DNA of 64,000 nucleotides from contig CM048745.1 of the NCBI GenBank assembly GCA_026315105.1, forward strand, positions 784,591,390-784,655,389. The letters run 5' to 3'. Positions 43,483 to 53,339 of the stretch are shown piece by piece (the first letter of the stretch is position 1; the number at the start of each line of letters is the position of its first letter). A model generated the notes under the pieces. That model did not search any database. It saw only the letters and a list, made by a program, of their open reading frames with translations, and was not told the origin of the DNA. This DNA comes from Locusta migratoria. Lineage: Eukaryota > Arthropoda > Insecta > Orthoptera > Acrididae. The translations under genes were made by a program, and so were the position numbers.

Positions 43483-44600
43483 CATGTGGTGGCATGGTCC
43501 ATCTTGGGTAACCAAACCGCCTGCAGCCTGGCCACAAAAGACAATATCATGCTCGTCATTACCAGAGACTCGAAAGATATGTCAGAAAGTATTAAACATC
43601 ACCACACACAAGCCCATCTTCGACTTCACACAATATAGCTCATACTGGAAAATAATACAGATCATGGAGTGGGTATTGCGGTTTCGAACTAACACAAGAA
43701 GTAGTGACAAGATACGTGGCAACGTGACAGCAAAGGAAATGCAACTATCATCTCTCACATGAATTCGTTATGTGCAGCAACAGGACTTCCGTCAGAGTAT
43801 CTGTCACTGAAGGAAGGAACAGACTGGCCTCATCATTCAAAAATCACACGTTACAATCCTTTTCTTCGGGATGGCATCATCAAATTAGGCAGTCGTCTCC
43901 AGTTTTCTAACTCCTAGATACTTCACGCCATCTGATACTACTTTATGGAGAAAACTATTTTGTACTGTACATGTGCTAATTATGAATACGCATATCCGTC
44001 TCCACCACCTGGATGTACGCATTGTCCTCTCAGAACTCAGAGGCCAATTCAGTATATTACGTACTCGACAGGCAGTAAAGAAGATCCTATAGCGATGTCT
44101 TCCACGTAAGCTTGCAAAGAATCAGCCATGTCAGCAAGTAGAACCTCCATTTCCTGCTGACCCATTACTGCCATGGAAAGCGTTCCACGTAACAGGTATC
44201 GATTTTGCTGGTCCATTGTTCACCAAGCGAGGCTGTGATACCCACAAATCTTACATCGCACTGTTCACCCGTGCAACTACTCGTGCAGTACATCTAGAAC
44301 TACGTTCTGACATGACAACTGGCACTTTTATGTTGGCATTTGAACGCTTCGTAGGAGGGCCAGGTGTACCACATACCATTTAAACAGACAATGCGCCCAT
44401 GTTCTATGCTGCCAACTAACATTTGCCGGAACTTTCGAAGTCGCTCACAGGCTAAGAGATATGTCAATTTCTTGCTCACCACAATGTCACGTGGACACTC
44501 ATCTCCCCCAGGACAGCATGGTGGGAGGATGATGGGAGAGGAGAGGATGATAGGCACAGAGAAATGCTGCCTACGGAAAATTAGAGGGTGTTCTCAGATC
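43483..44600 (+). pseudogene. BEL integrase (inverted block)
   Basis: WWHGPSWVTKPPAAWP directly after the SINE (about 43,485) is a BEL/Pao signature before the integrase. Later come VTGIDFAGPLFTKRGCDTHK (about 44,189-44,250), SYIALFTRATTRAVHLELRS and TGTFMLAFERFVGGPGVPHT. The catalytic core Asp lies in GIDFAGP, and the second in TDNAPMF after a stop at 44,382. The core then ends KCCLRKIRGC near 44,590. It would insert cDNA into the host genome. Stops at several points disable it. Confidence 0.75.
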
Positions 44601-44639
44601 AAAGTGAGAAAGTGGGGAAAGTGAGAAGTCGTCCTGGAG

Positions 44640-45219
44640 TCTGGTGGCCAGTTCTTGCAAGGTTGCCGACAATAAAAATGAGCTACACGTGAGTCCAAAT
44701 CGGATGTCTTGTGAATATGTTCGTAGCCACTTCATCTGTCTTCTTATAGTTGCCGTCACTACTGCTTTTACCCAAAAGAAACGTATGAGGTGTATATAAA
44801 GTTGAAAAAAGGCTTGCATAGCGGTGAAGACAGAAGCGAGTAAGATGCTTAGCAGGTCAAGAATGAGGTTAGGTCCCATCTCCAAGATATCATTCAAAGA
44901 GGGGTAGAGGGAGGCTTTCTTGTGGGATGATGCATCAAACACAATTCTCCACTTTGTGGTGTTCTTTGTTTTCTTGACCGCAGGATGTGGCAAGTAACAT
45001 ATCGGTTTGTCTTGTGAGACTGAAGTAACGAGCTCAGTTTGTCCTTATGAAATGTAGTCAATCATTTTCTTCTTGTACATCTCTCGTTGCCATGAAATTT
45101 TCTGGTCAAAGCTTGAAATCGTTTGTGTGCATTATTTATGTTGTCGGACACGAGTTTCTTGTCATTTTGAACTGAAGTGAAACAACCCTTCTTCCGTCTT
45201 TTGTCGAAAAAGGAATCGC
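44640..45219 (-). pseudogene. BEL reverse transcriptase, first half
   Basis: On the minus strand: RFQALTRKFHGNER (about 45,085-45,125), then LPHPAVKKTKNTTKWRIVFD (about 44,935-44,990), ASSHKKASLYPSLNDILEMG and PNLILDLLSILL. DIRFGLTCSSFLLSATLQEL follows at about 44,665-44,730. This is the BEL/Pao finger and palm region up to just before the YVDD box. The catalytic box itself is missing because the sequence changes to the inverted block below 44,640. Confidence 0.8.
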
Positions 45220-45405
45220 CGCGGAGGAGTGGCCGAGCATATTGAAGCGCTATGCTCCGATGCGCGAGGCCGTTCCCCGTTCCCCCTCGGGCATGGATGT
45301 TTCTGCCTTCTTTAGTCTAAGGTAGTTCATAAGTAGTTTGTAAGTTTAGGGACTGATGACCCCGCAGTTAAGTCCCATTAGCTTTACAAACAATTGAACA
45401 TTTGA
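45220..45405 (+). mobile_element. SINE family III
   Basis: Forward copy CCGCGGAGGAGTGGCCGAGC to the tail ACAAACAATTGAACATTT, with the B box damaged (CCGTTCCCCCTCGGGC). It sits between two parts of the BEL RT N-terminal region. Confidence 0.85.
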
Positions 45406-46020
45406 ATAGCATCTTGGAAATTTTGAAGCACACTACAGTCATTTGAGCACATTTTCTGTGACTTTTCTTCTATGATCTGGATGACAATAGTTTCGAGTTC
45501 CCAGAATCTCCGTACGTGATAGTCAACTAGTGCACGTTTCTCTTCAAGCTGTATATTGTTCACAGATAGTTGGTTGACTGTGAATACCACTTCTATCGCC
45601 CGTTAGTATCCGTCAAATAATGGAAGGAAGAAGTACTGGTGAAGGTGAAATGCGAATTGGCGGCTTATCTCTGATGAGTGTCCAGTAATGGTCTCCACCG
45701 CGTAACGCGCGGTTGGTAGATCCGCTGAGTCTTTTCGTAGGTAAGCCAAAGGTAGCCGCTGTACTTTCACAAGTGAAGAAATGTCATGTGGCGTAGTTGG
45801 CTGCTTAGAATACGTTTTGTTACTCTCAAGCGCGGTGATGTTCACTGTGGCTGTTGCGGGGACTCCCAGTAACCGAAGTTTAACAAGTCAACGTTTCTGC
45901 GGCTCTCGAGGGCCGTGATACGTATGTCCTTCTCGGCAACTGTGGACAGCTGCAGAGGATCTACAAGTGATTCACTGATGAAGGTTGACTGACTTCCCGT
46001 ATCAAGTATGCATCGCGTCA
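45406..46020 (-). pseudogene. BEL aspartic protease and RT start
   Basis: On the minus strand the protease active site reads CILDTGSQSTFISESLVDPL (about 45,955-46,012). Next come VAEKDIRITALESRRNVDLL and FGYWESPQQP (about 45,868-45,940). The RT N-terminal signature VRRFWELETIVIQIIEE follows at about 45,455-45,510. The protease would process gag-pol. A stop and frameshifts lie between 45,600 and 45,860. Confidence 0.78.
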
Positions 46021-46975
46021 ACTTACAGAGACAAGTTGGTCACATTACAAGCTTCCTAGGCTTTTATTTGCGGACGGAGAAGTTAGTACTGCTTCCTCCC
46101 ACAAATCCCCTAAAACCTCCACATCCTTGCGGATGCTGTTGCGTAGCAGTGTGCGTTTGTACCGCCCTACAGCACGCACGAGGTGCCGTAGTTGCTGTCC
46201 AAGTCTATATGGAAAGCGTAGACTTCTGACTAACCTGTTGTCTTCTATAGTTGCATCCCCAGCGCAGAAGACAGCACACAGGTCGTTGGTTCTTGTACAG
46301 CATACAGGTGAGGCTAAAATAAGTTCTGTAGAATGGAAGCATAAGAAGCGACTCGCGAGATTTTTAATTGTCGGGGATGCCATTTATTAAATAAATAATT
46401 AAATATGAACAACTACTGTTAATATGATACGGCCTATGCTGCCCATAGTTCATGTTGAGACCTCGACTGTTATCACATTTACGCAAAACTTTACTCATGA
46501 CCGGCGCGTATAGTGGTCAGCTCGAGACTGAAACCGCGGCGCGTTGCGAGAGGCACCTGAAGCTCTATTTCGCGCCAAAACAGGGCCGTCGCGCGCCTTC
46601 TGCAAAATCGCTCTTCTCTTGTTACAATAAGAGAAGGCATCTTAAACTTTTCAAACTGCCAAAATCTAGCCTCTCCTTTAGAGATATTTATCATAAATTC
46701 TCAGCTCTGAATAATTAATATTTAGTATATAATAAACAAAACTAATTTCAAAAGAAATCACGTGACGTAAAATGCAGCAGCCGATGCGAGGAGAGCACCA
46801 GTAACATAGGCGGGCTTTCCCACGGGAACCAGCACCTACTGTGCCATATGCTACTGCTCCCCACCCCACATTTCAACATATGCCGCACTTCTGTCTTTCT
46901 TCCGCGTTTAAGACACGTTCCATGTTAGCAAAGAAACGGCCAGCGGCCAGAAATATGAAGTGGCCATAGGCCAGG
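46021..46975. other. poorly defined segment between BEL gag and protease
   Basis: This should hold the gag-protease linker. A 112-codon minus-strand ORF (46,045-46,383) runs into the protease region and may be its upstream end. 46,390-46,975 shows no BEL motif and may include an insertion. Confidence 0.35.
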
Positions 46976-46979
46976 AATA

Positions 46980-47620
46980 TCACAACATTACCTGGGTTTG
47001 ACCTGTCTGCAGATGAGTATAGTCAGGGGTGTGTGTCAGGATCTTGTGTACTGTAGTTAGAGCGACTTCTTTCGTAGAGCATATGGAATAATGATGTGAC
47101 CGTTTACATTTCGAATAAGTCGCTCTACCGCGTTTGCTATAGTTGTTTGCTGAGTGGCCTCTCTTCAAGCAAAGGAAGCAACGTGATGAGATTATCTACT
47201 TCCCAAGGCGGCCTGTTACGTTGGTTACTGTTTGCAGTCCTGAGACCAGTGTCCGTCAGAGTCACAAAAAACGCAAAACGGAACTAGTTTTTGTGTGTTA
47301 GTCTTATATGTTGTTTTGGTCTTCGTATTTATGTGGAAGGTTGTTGTTGTGAGAAGTAGAGGAGCTGAAATTGAAGGATCACCACGAATTTTTTCTGTTG
47401 TCAGAGCTCCTTCGTTTAAAAATTCCATCAGTTTTAGTGATATTGCCTACCCTCTTGGCATGAATGATCCATTGGCGGCAGATGTCTGGAAACGCGCGAA
47501 GTACATTCGGAGAAAGAATGCGTTCGTAATGGTCGATGTTTTCCCCGAGTGCTCGAAGGGCATGGATGCGCCGGTTACACTCGACACACGTGTGGTTCAG
47601 GTCTGTTGGGGTGGCCAACA
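46980..47620 (-). pseudogene. BEL gag C-terminal part with two zinc knuckles
   Basis: On the minus strand: ALGENIDHYERILSPNVLRA (about 47,500-47,560), then CRQWIIHAKRVGNITKTDGI, then EFLNEGALTTEKIRG. The first knuckle, CVFCDSDGHWSQDC (CX2CX4HX4C, about 47,231-47,272), is intact. The second is KRGHSANNYSKRG with downstream YSKCKRSHHYSIC (about 47,080-47,170). The knuckles bind RNA for packaging. A SINE at 47,630 separates this part from the gag N-terminus. Confidence 0.78.
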
Positions 47621-47629
47621 GTACTGGCT

Positions 47630-47827
47630 CAAATGTTCAAATGTTTGTATAACTTATGGGACTTAACTACGGGGTCATCAGTCCCTAAGGTTACAAACTA
47701 CTTATGAACTAGCTAAGACTAAGGATGGCACAAATATCCATGCCCGAGGGGGATTCGAACCCCCGACCGTAGCGGCCGTGCAGACCGTGACTGGAGCGCC
47801 TCAGTCCCCTCTGCCACCGCGGCCGGC
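47630..47827 (-). mobile_element. tRNA-derived SINE, family I, inside BEL gag
   Basis: Complete reverse copy with B box GGATTCGAACCCCC and head CCGCGGCCGG at its right end. A perfect 12-bp duplication, ACAGTACTGGCT, lies at 47,618-47,629 and 47,828-47,839. Confidence 0.95.
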
Positions 47828-47839
47828 ACAGTACTGGCT

Positions 47840-48460
47840 GCCGGTGTTCAAGGTAGTCTAAGTGAGCCTGGATGATTCGATTAATGTCACCACATTTTGT
47901 ACGGAGAATCTTTTTTCTTTCTTTACTTTCTAAATAGCGCCGTAAAAACACGTATTTATCAATAGTTGTAATTGTGGGATTCTGGTCAACATATGCTGAA
48001 AATTGCTCCAGAAGCGAGACCATTTTTTCGATGTTGCCTGAAATTGGTTATATTTTCACTGGTGGTAGTTTTACATAGGTCGTGATCAGTTTTGGCGCGG
48101 CGAGAAATTGCTGCAGCGACTGCTAAGCTACTGTCTGCGACTGTTTATTTTCTAACCACATTGTTGTTTTCAAGATGCGGCGTTTAGTAGCGTCAGTGCA
48201 TTGTTCGCATCTGACAATGTCAGCCTAGTAATCTGCGTCTGACAGAAGGCCATGGATACTGTCATCTAGGTCCATCAGTGTTTTCAGTGCTTCTTGCAGA
48301 CGATCACGACATGGTATTCTTCTGTTGTCTTATTGTCATTGAAACCTTGCACTGCTGTGACAGAGCGTGTAACATTCGCCCTAGCTCGTGATGTTTTCCA
48401 CTTCAGAAGATGAAGTTTTTGTGTTTCCTCGTCAGTGGACATTGCGGCAGTCGTGGATGG
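47840..48460 (-). pseudogene. BEL gag N-terminal part
   Basis: On the minus strand the start MSTDEETQKLHLLKWKTSRA (near 48,445) is followed by NVTRSVTAVQGF. After frame breaks come TIDKYVFLRRYLESKERKKI (about 47,905-47,965) and INRIIQAHLDYLEH. The L-K-W/R...R-A-N-V...V-x-G-F opening is typical of BEL/Pao gag. This half would form the capsid. Frameshifts lie at about 48,330 and 48,030. Confidence 0.7.
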
Positions 48461-49894
48461 CTTAAGCGTTTAGGCTATGAATTCGCGTTCTCAGTATTTC
48501 AGAGCGGTGGCGTCATCTGTGAGCCTATATAGTTCCTCGTGTGTCTAACAGAGTGCACCACACCACAAAAGTGTCAGCTATGTGCCTAGTATCTGCTACA
48601 GGTAGTTCCTTTGTTGGACGCCAGAATGCGCTAGTTTCCGTACGCGTTAAGCTGACAACTGTTTTTGAAGCCAGCTAGTCCAAGCCCCCAGGAATCACAA
48701 TTTCGCAAGCAGCCGACTGCGAACAGCGGGCAAATTGAAGAGCGCCTCGGCGGCCATTATGGTGGCAAACATCCGCGCTAACTTTATAACTGCATAACGC
48801 TCTTTTTCCTTAAGAGTGTGTATTCATTCGACTTAAGTCGCGAAAACTATGTTTCATTTAAATATACAGCTACAAAACATCTTCAGACTCATTGAATATA
48901 CAGCAACTGTCGGTTTTGTGTAAATTTATTACACATAGAGTGTAGAAGTCGGCCAAAACCACTTTTTTCTTCCTAACTAAACCAAATTATAACATTTAGT
49001 TCTTTAGCGTTCTAAGTGCAGCATATGAAGGGAATTTATCGTCAAACATGATTTTTTGGAACTTTCTCAGTATATTCTACGATGTTGTACACACATTAAT
49101 TTCGGAAGAATCTCACAAAACTACTTGAGTGCCTGCTGTACTCCCCAATATTTAGATACTTTATAATTAGCACCAAAAAATAGGGCTGCCTGAAACGGCT
49201 AATGTTAAAAATCGACTGTGAAAATTAAATATCCCATCAGATACATAACTGTAAAATAGCGTCTTACCTTGTCAAAACAGCAAGCAGCAACTACCAAATT
49301 CTTTTAAGAACACGAAGTATTCCATAACTTTTTCTTAACTAAGTGCAACTAACATTACCGTTAGAGTGTCTAGCACGAATATTAGCATTTTAATGCTGTA
49401 AGCCAAATACCTTACAGTAGCGTGAACTGCTCAAAAGTCAGCAACTATCGTCATAGGGTTCAACTTTACAATGTGCATCCATTGTGGCTATCTGTCATTC
49501 ATGTGGACGGTGTTATTCATCACTAGACCAATCGCCATTTATTGATATCTTCTGATTTGAGCAAATTCCATTGAGAAACATCATAATCTGTATGGATAAA
49601 AATCACCGTTCTCGTCATAGCAACGGTTGCCATGATATATTAAAAATACTAAGTGCCACTTTGCCTATCGTTGATTTTCAATTTTGCATCTTAAGTCCAT
49701 AAGCGACAAATCAAACTGTAGTTCTGCAACAGTAGACCAAGCGCCGCCTACCGGTCTTTATTCTAGTGACGCTAAACGGAACTTGCTTCACATCGGCTGT
49801 GTGCACCGATCTAGCACAACACCTTGTTACCTTGCTCTGTGATCTGTGTATTGTTTACGGACGTAATACTAGGTTTTGTGTTGTAATGTCCTGA
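48461..49894. other. intergenic, nothing recognised
   Basis: The BEL leader may extend to about 48,600 but no LTR matching 42,382-42,541 is visible. The rest is AT-rich. 49,690-49,890 is slightly GC-richer and directly precedes the candidate exons, so it could hold a promoter or 5' untranslated region. Confidence 0.35.
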
Positions 49895-49996
49895 AGTATC
49901 TGGTTAACAGGTGCGATAATTGACGCGTTCAAATCAAGAACACAACGCATTACTGAAAGTGCGACAAGTATCTCTAATGGATGTGGAGCTCTAAAG
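49895..49996 (+). CDS. candidate exon A of an unknown gene
   Basis: The frame is open from just after a TGA (49,892) to a donor-like AAG|GTAGGA at 49,996/49,997, and ends SNGCGALK. It joins in phase 0 to exon B across an exactly 100-bp intron (49,997-50,096). No in-frame Met lies after the upstream stop, so if real the exon must be entered by splicing from further upstream, perhaps at AACAG|GTGCG (49,910). No domain is recognised. Confidence 0.3.
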
Positions 49997-50096
49997 GTAG
50001 GAAATCGTCAGTTACCTTTCGAGGTTAGCTTAAAAACTACTTCATAAGCTCCTAAACACAATGTAAACTTTACGCATTCCGCTCTTCTTTTTTTAG

Positions 50097-50271
50097 GGTG
50101 AATATGCATCTCCCAGCACGGACAATCAAACCAGGGATTCTTCACTGAATGCAAATAAGCGTAACAATGTTTTAACATCAAATGCAATAGTGTGTAAGCA
50201 AATCGATGATGGCGAGGCGAGAACTGAAATTCTGGAAGTAGCTCGTAGACAATGGCGAGAGGCCAGTAAAT
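50097..50271 (+). CDS. candidate exon B of an unknown gene
   Basis: The acceptor is strong (TTCTTTTTTTAG| at 50,096) and the donor matches consensus (AAAT|GTAAGTG at 50,271). All 58 codons are open and ordinary in composition (DDGEARTEILEVARRQWREA), ending in phase 1. The combination of pyrimidine tract, open frame and perfect GTAAGT is the best host-gene-like signal in the window. I do not recognise the protein. The following intron contains a LINE and a SINE. Confidence 0.4.
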
Positions 50272-50352
50272 GTAAGTGAAGAGATCTCACAGAAGAATGT
50301 GTTTATTAACGACGTACAAAATAACATTCCTGAATGTTGGAAAAACAAATAA

Positions 50353-51422
50353 CATCTACATCTACATACATACTCCGCAATTCACCGTAAGGTGCGTGGC
50401 GGAGGCTACACTGTACCACTACTAGGTATTTCCTTTCCTATTCCACTCCTAAATTGAACGGGGAAAAAAAGAATGCCTATATGCCTCCGTACGAGCCCTA
50501 AATTCTCTTGTCTTTGTGATCTTTACGCGAAATGCCGCGGTGGAGTAGCCGTGCGTTCTAAAGCGTCTCGCTGCGGAGCGCGCGGTTGCTCGCCGTGGAG
50601 GTTCTAGTCCTCCCTGGGGCATGGGTGTGTATGTTTGTCCGTAAGTTAGTTTACCTAGGTTTAAGTAGTTTGTAAGCTACGGACTGATGGCCACGCAGTT
50701 TGGTCCGATAGATTTACAAACATTTGAACATTTTATGCGAAATGTAAGTAGGCGGCAGCAAGATCGTACTACACTCAGCTTCAAATTCCGGCCCTCTAAA
50801 TTTACTTAACAGAAATTCACGAAAAGAATGTCGTCTTTCTTCCAGCGATCCCCAATTGAGTTGCCGGAGCATTTCCGTGACACGCGCGCATTGGTCGAAC
50901 CTACCGGTAACAAATCTAGCTGGTCGCCTCTGAACCGCCTCTATGTCTTCCTTTAAAGTGATCTGCTGCGGGTCCCAAACACTTGAGCAATACTCAAGAC
51001 GTGGTCGTACAAGCGTTTTATATGCGGTCTCCTTTACAGGTGAAGTACATCTTCCCAAAATTCTCCCTATAAACCGAAGTCGGCTGTCCGCCTTACTCAC
51101 AACTGTCCTTACATGCTCGTTCCATTTCATATCGCTCTGCAATGTTACGCCTAGATATTTGAACGACGCGACAGCATCAAGAAGTTCACTACTAATGCTG
51201 TATTCGAACATTATGGGATTGCTTTTTCTACTCTTGCGCATCACCTTACACTTTTCTACATTGAGAGCTAGCTGCCATTCTTCGCACCAACTAGAAATTT
51301 TGTCTAAGTCATCCTGTATGCTATTACAGTCAGTTAAAAACGACACCCTCCCATACGCCACATCATCATCAGCAAACAGCCGCAAATTACAACTTATTCT
51401 GTCCATCAGATCATTTATATAG
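50353..51422 (-). mobile_element. Jockey/CR1-like LINE, 5'-truncated
   Basis: Minus-strand RT C-terminal half. YINDLMDRISCNLRLFADDD, with the catalytic FADD-like box, lies at about 51,360-51,420. Next come DDLDKISSWCEEWQLALNVE, FKYLGVTLQSDMKWNEHVRT and ETAYKTLVRPRLEYCSSVWD, then DIEAVQRRPARFVTGRFDQC at about 50,880-50,945. The 3' end has (GTAGAT)n at 50,353-50,370. The reading is largely open from 51,422 to 50,745 (about 230 codons), younger-looking than the related copy at 35.2 kb. A SINE sits in its 3' untranslated part. Confidence 0.88.
50535..50732 (+). mobile_element. SINE family II inside the LINE 3' end
   Basis: Forward copy: head CCGCGGTGGAGTAGCCGTGC, B box GAGGTTCTAGTCCTCC, tail ACAAACATTTGAACATTTT. 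Duplication TTACGCGAAATG / TTATGCGAAATG at 50,523-50,534 and 50,733-50,744, with one mismatch. Confidence 0.92.
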
Positions 51423-51577
51423 ATAAATGTGACACAGAAAACCGCAAAATGAATTGGCTGAAGACTAGAGAAATTGGAATGAGAAAGAACAAACCTTTTA
51501 TTATTTTTATGAAAAGCGACTTTGACCAGGACACTGCAGCTGAAATATACATTCAGAAAAAGGGAAGAAGAGGGTGA
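51423..51577 (+). CDS. candidate exon C of an unknown gene
   Basis: Open frame of about 51 codons (NRKMNWLKTREIGMRKNKPF, then SDFDQDTAAEIYIQKKGRRG) to TGA 51,575. It would start at ATATAG|ATAAATG, in phase with exon B (phase 1), exactly where the LINE ends. That acceptor is therefore partly LINE sequence, so its reality is doubtful. No family is recognised. Confidence 0.3.
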
Positions 51578-51624
51578 CCTTCTTCTCACTCGTTGACATT
51601 AACACTTAATACCACTGTGGCCAG

Positions 51625-51789
51625 GAGGAAAACCAATTTCTAAAGAAAAACTGGAAGACGAAATCTCTCCTTCCGCTGATTCCGAAAGATGCAAGACAAA
51701 CGTACCGGTCGCTTCGAAGTGATCCCAATATGGAAGACGACATCGATGGTTTCAATCGAAACGTTGACTTAGAAATTGAATCCGAATAA
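51625..51789 (+). CDS. candidate terminal exon D or pseudogene piece
   Basis: Acceptor-like GTGGCCAG| at 51,624 and 54 open codons (EENQFLKKNWKTKSLLPLIP, ending NVDLEIESE) to TAA 51,787. The phase does not match any simple donor at the end of exon C, and the gap would be only about 50 bp. Exons C and D may instead be one frameshifted coding region of an unrecognised element or gene. Confidence 0.25.
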   Translation, partial: EENQFLKKNWKTKSLLPLIPKDARQTYRSLRSDPNMEDDIDGFNRNVDLEIESE

Positions 51790-53335
51790 TGACAATTACC
51801 TCTAATTTTGTTTTGTGTAAGTTTCATTATGTTTCATTTTATTGCATTTGTACAACATGCCCATTGTGATGTACATTTAGTTACACTTACTCCCAATTAG
51901 AATGTCTGTAGTGCTGTCATAGACATTCGTAGAGGATCCACGAAGTATCTGTAATGTAATTTGCTTTGTTACAATTGATTTGTGTCTCATACAATTTCAT
52001 AGCTAAAATGCCAGTGATAACAAAAAGATACAACATCGTCAGTATTGATAGCTTCTGCATGTTTTTCACAATGCTTAGCTCACACAATGAAATTTGTTCT
52101 CTATTTAAGTTTCGATTTCAGTAACGTGGCTGCATTAAGTTGTTTCGGGATATGAGTGACATATGGCTTCCTAAGGCTTTATTTTTGTAATAGGCCTTCT
52201 GCACAGTTCTGTTACGCCGAATGAGAACAAAAGGACGTTCAAGTGTTTTAGTCTAGTGATGCATAAGAGAACTGCACTAGCAGCGATTAGGCATTAGTAG
52301 TCTAACGACCGACTGTGTTATTTTTTCGTGTTGTTTAGCATTTAATTACAGTTATCTTCCACTAATAAGTGAAACAATAATAACCCTTCGTCTGTACAAA
52401 ACATTGAGAAACTTCAACAATACATACATTTTCAAGGGGACGGTAACTTTGGACGCCATTATCTCGCTTATGACATTTTGGCGCTTGATCTAGTTATACA
52501 TAACACCGTCCATATATGAACAATGGCGGGGCTAGACCAAAATATATTCTGGGCAAGATGGATTTGCGAGTCCCCATGGTTACGCAAGAGGCTGTATTTT
52601 ATGTAGAGAATTTGTTTGTTTGTTTTTATACTGACAAACGTTTACTTACAAAATGAAAGCATTTTAATAGTGTCCAACATTAGTCAGTAATTTCAATTAA
52701 ACATTAATGAAACAAAAATTTTCTACTTCTTGTCTTGTATCATAATCCAGATTGTAAAATTAGATGCCAATATGCTTCTATAGATAAAATTGCCAAAACT
52801 GAAAGTCTTTGCTGACTCATTGTACTTCTTAAGTAATTGTAATTAGTTTTAATTTGGGAAAGTTAGTTTCTGCAGAGGCTGCACTTACTGATATTGTTAA
52901 CAATATGTGAATGCCAATGTAAATGTTTGTGAACATTTCCTTGAAGTTGTTTTCAGTTACGTATTTCAGTAGCTGTTTCACACGAAATCAGGTAAAATTT
53001 GGGATCATTGGTTGTTGTTCTTCGTACAATTCCTAAAGTTGGAAGTCACAGCACTCATCCACTCGCTGTAAATATTGACAGCTTTTTAATATTTGATCTT
53101 ATGGAGTAAATGTTAACTTACTTACATCATAGCGGAAACCAGAATTTTGAAAAGATTGTTTTAATGTTACAAATCTTGAATCCTTGTTGTTCTATATGCA
53201 AATCATTCGTGGTATTAAAAAACTGTGTTTCGTATTTGCTTTTGGGAGACTGTGTGTGTTCATCATTGATTTCCTAATTGAATATTCTCTCCTTTTGGCC
53301 AATCTTTTATTTTTAAAATCTTTTGGAAAATAATA
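51790..53335. other. intergenic, nothing recognised
   Basis: AT-rich sequence, possibly including 3' untranslated DNA of the candidate gene. No clear AATAAA soon after the stop, no repeats of note. Confidence 0.4.
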
Positions 53336-53339
53336 ACTG

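Larger units (their letters stand above)
42382..48460 (-). mobile_element. BEL/Pao retrotransposon, reverse, internally inverted
   Basis: Minus-strand order from the right: gag (48.46-47.6 kb), two zinc knuckles (47.29-47.05 kb), aspartic protease (46.0-45.6 kb), first half of RT (45.59-44.64 kb), integrase C-terminal tail (42.72-42.56 kb), polypurine tract and 3' LTR. Between the RT half and the integrase tail, RNase H and the integrase core (42.84-44.60 kb) read on the plus strand, so this block has been inverted. The second half of the RT is lost. A 5' LTR is not recognised above 48.46 kb. Three SINEs interrupt the element. Confidence 0.8.

Noticed and set aside
44300..44557. Reverse 85-codon ORF as separate gene
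   Set aside because: It is antisense to the BEL integrase core.
50943..51422. 159-codon forward ORF
   Set aside because: It is antisense to the LINE reverse transcriptase, which has clear RT motifs.
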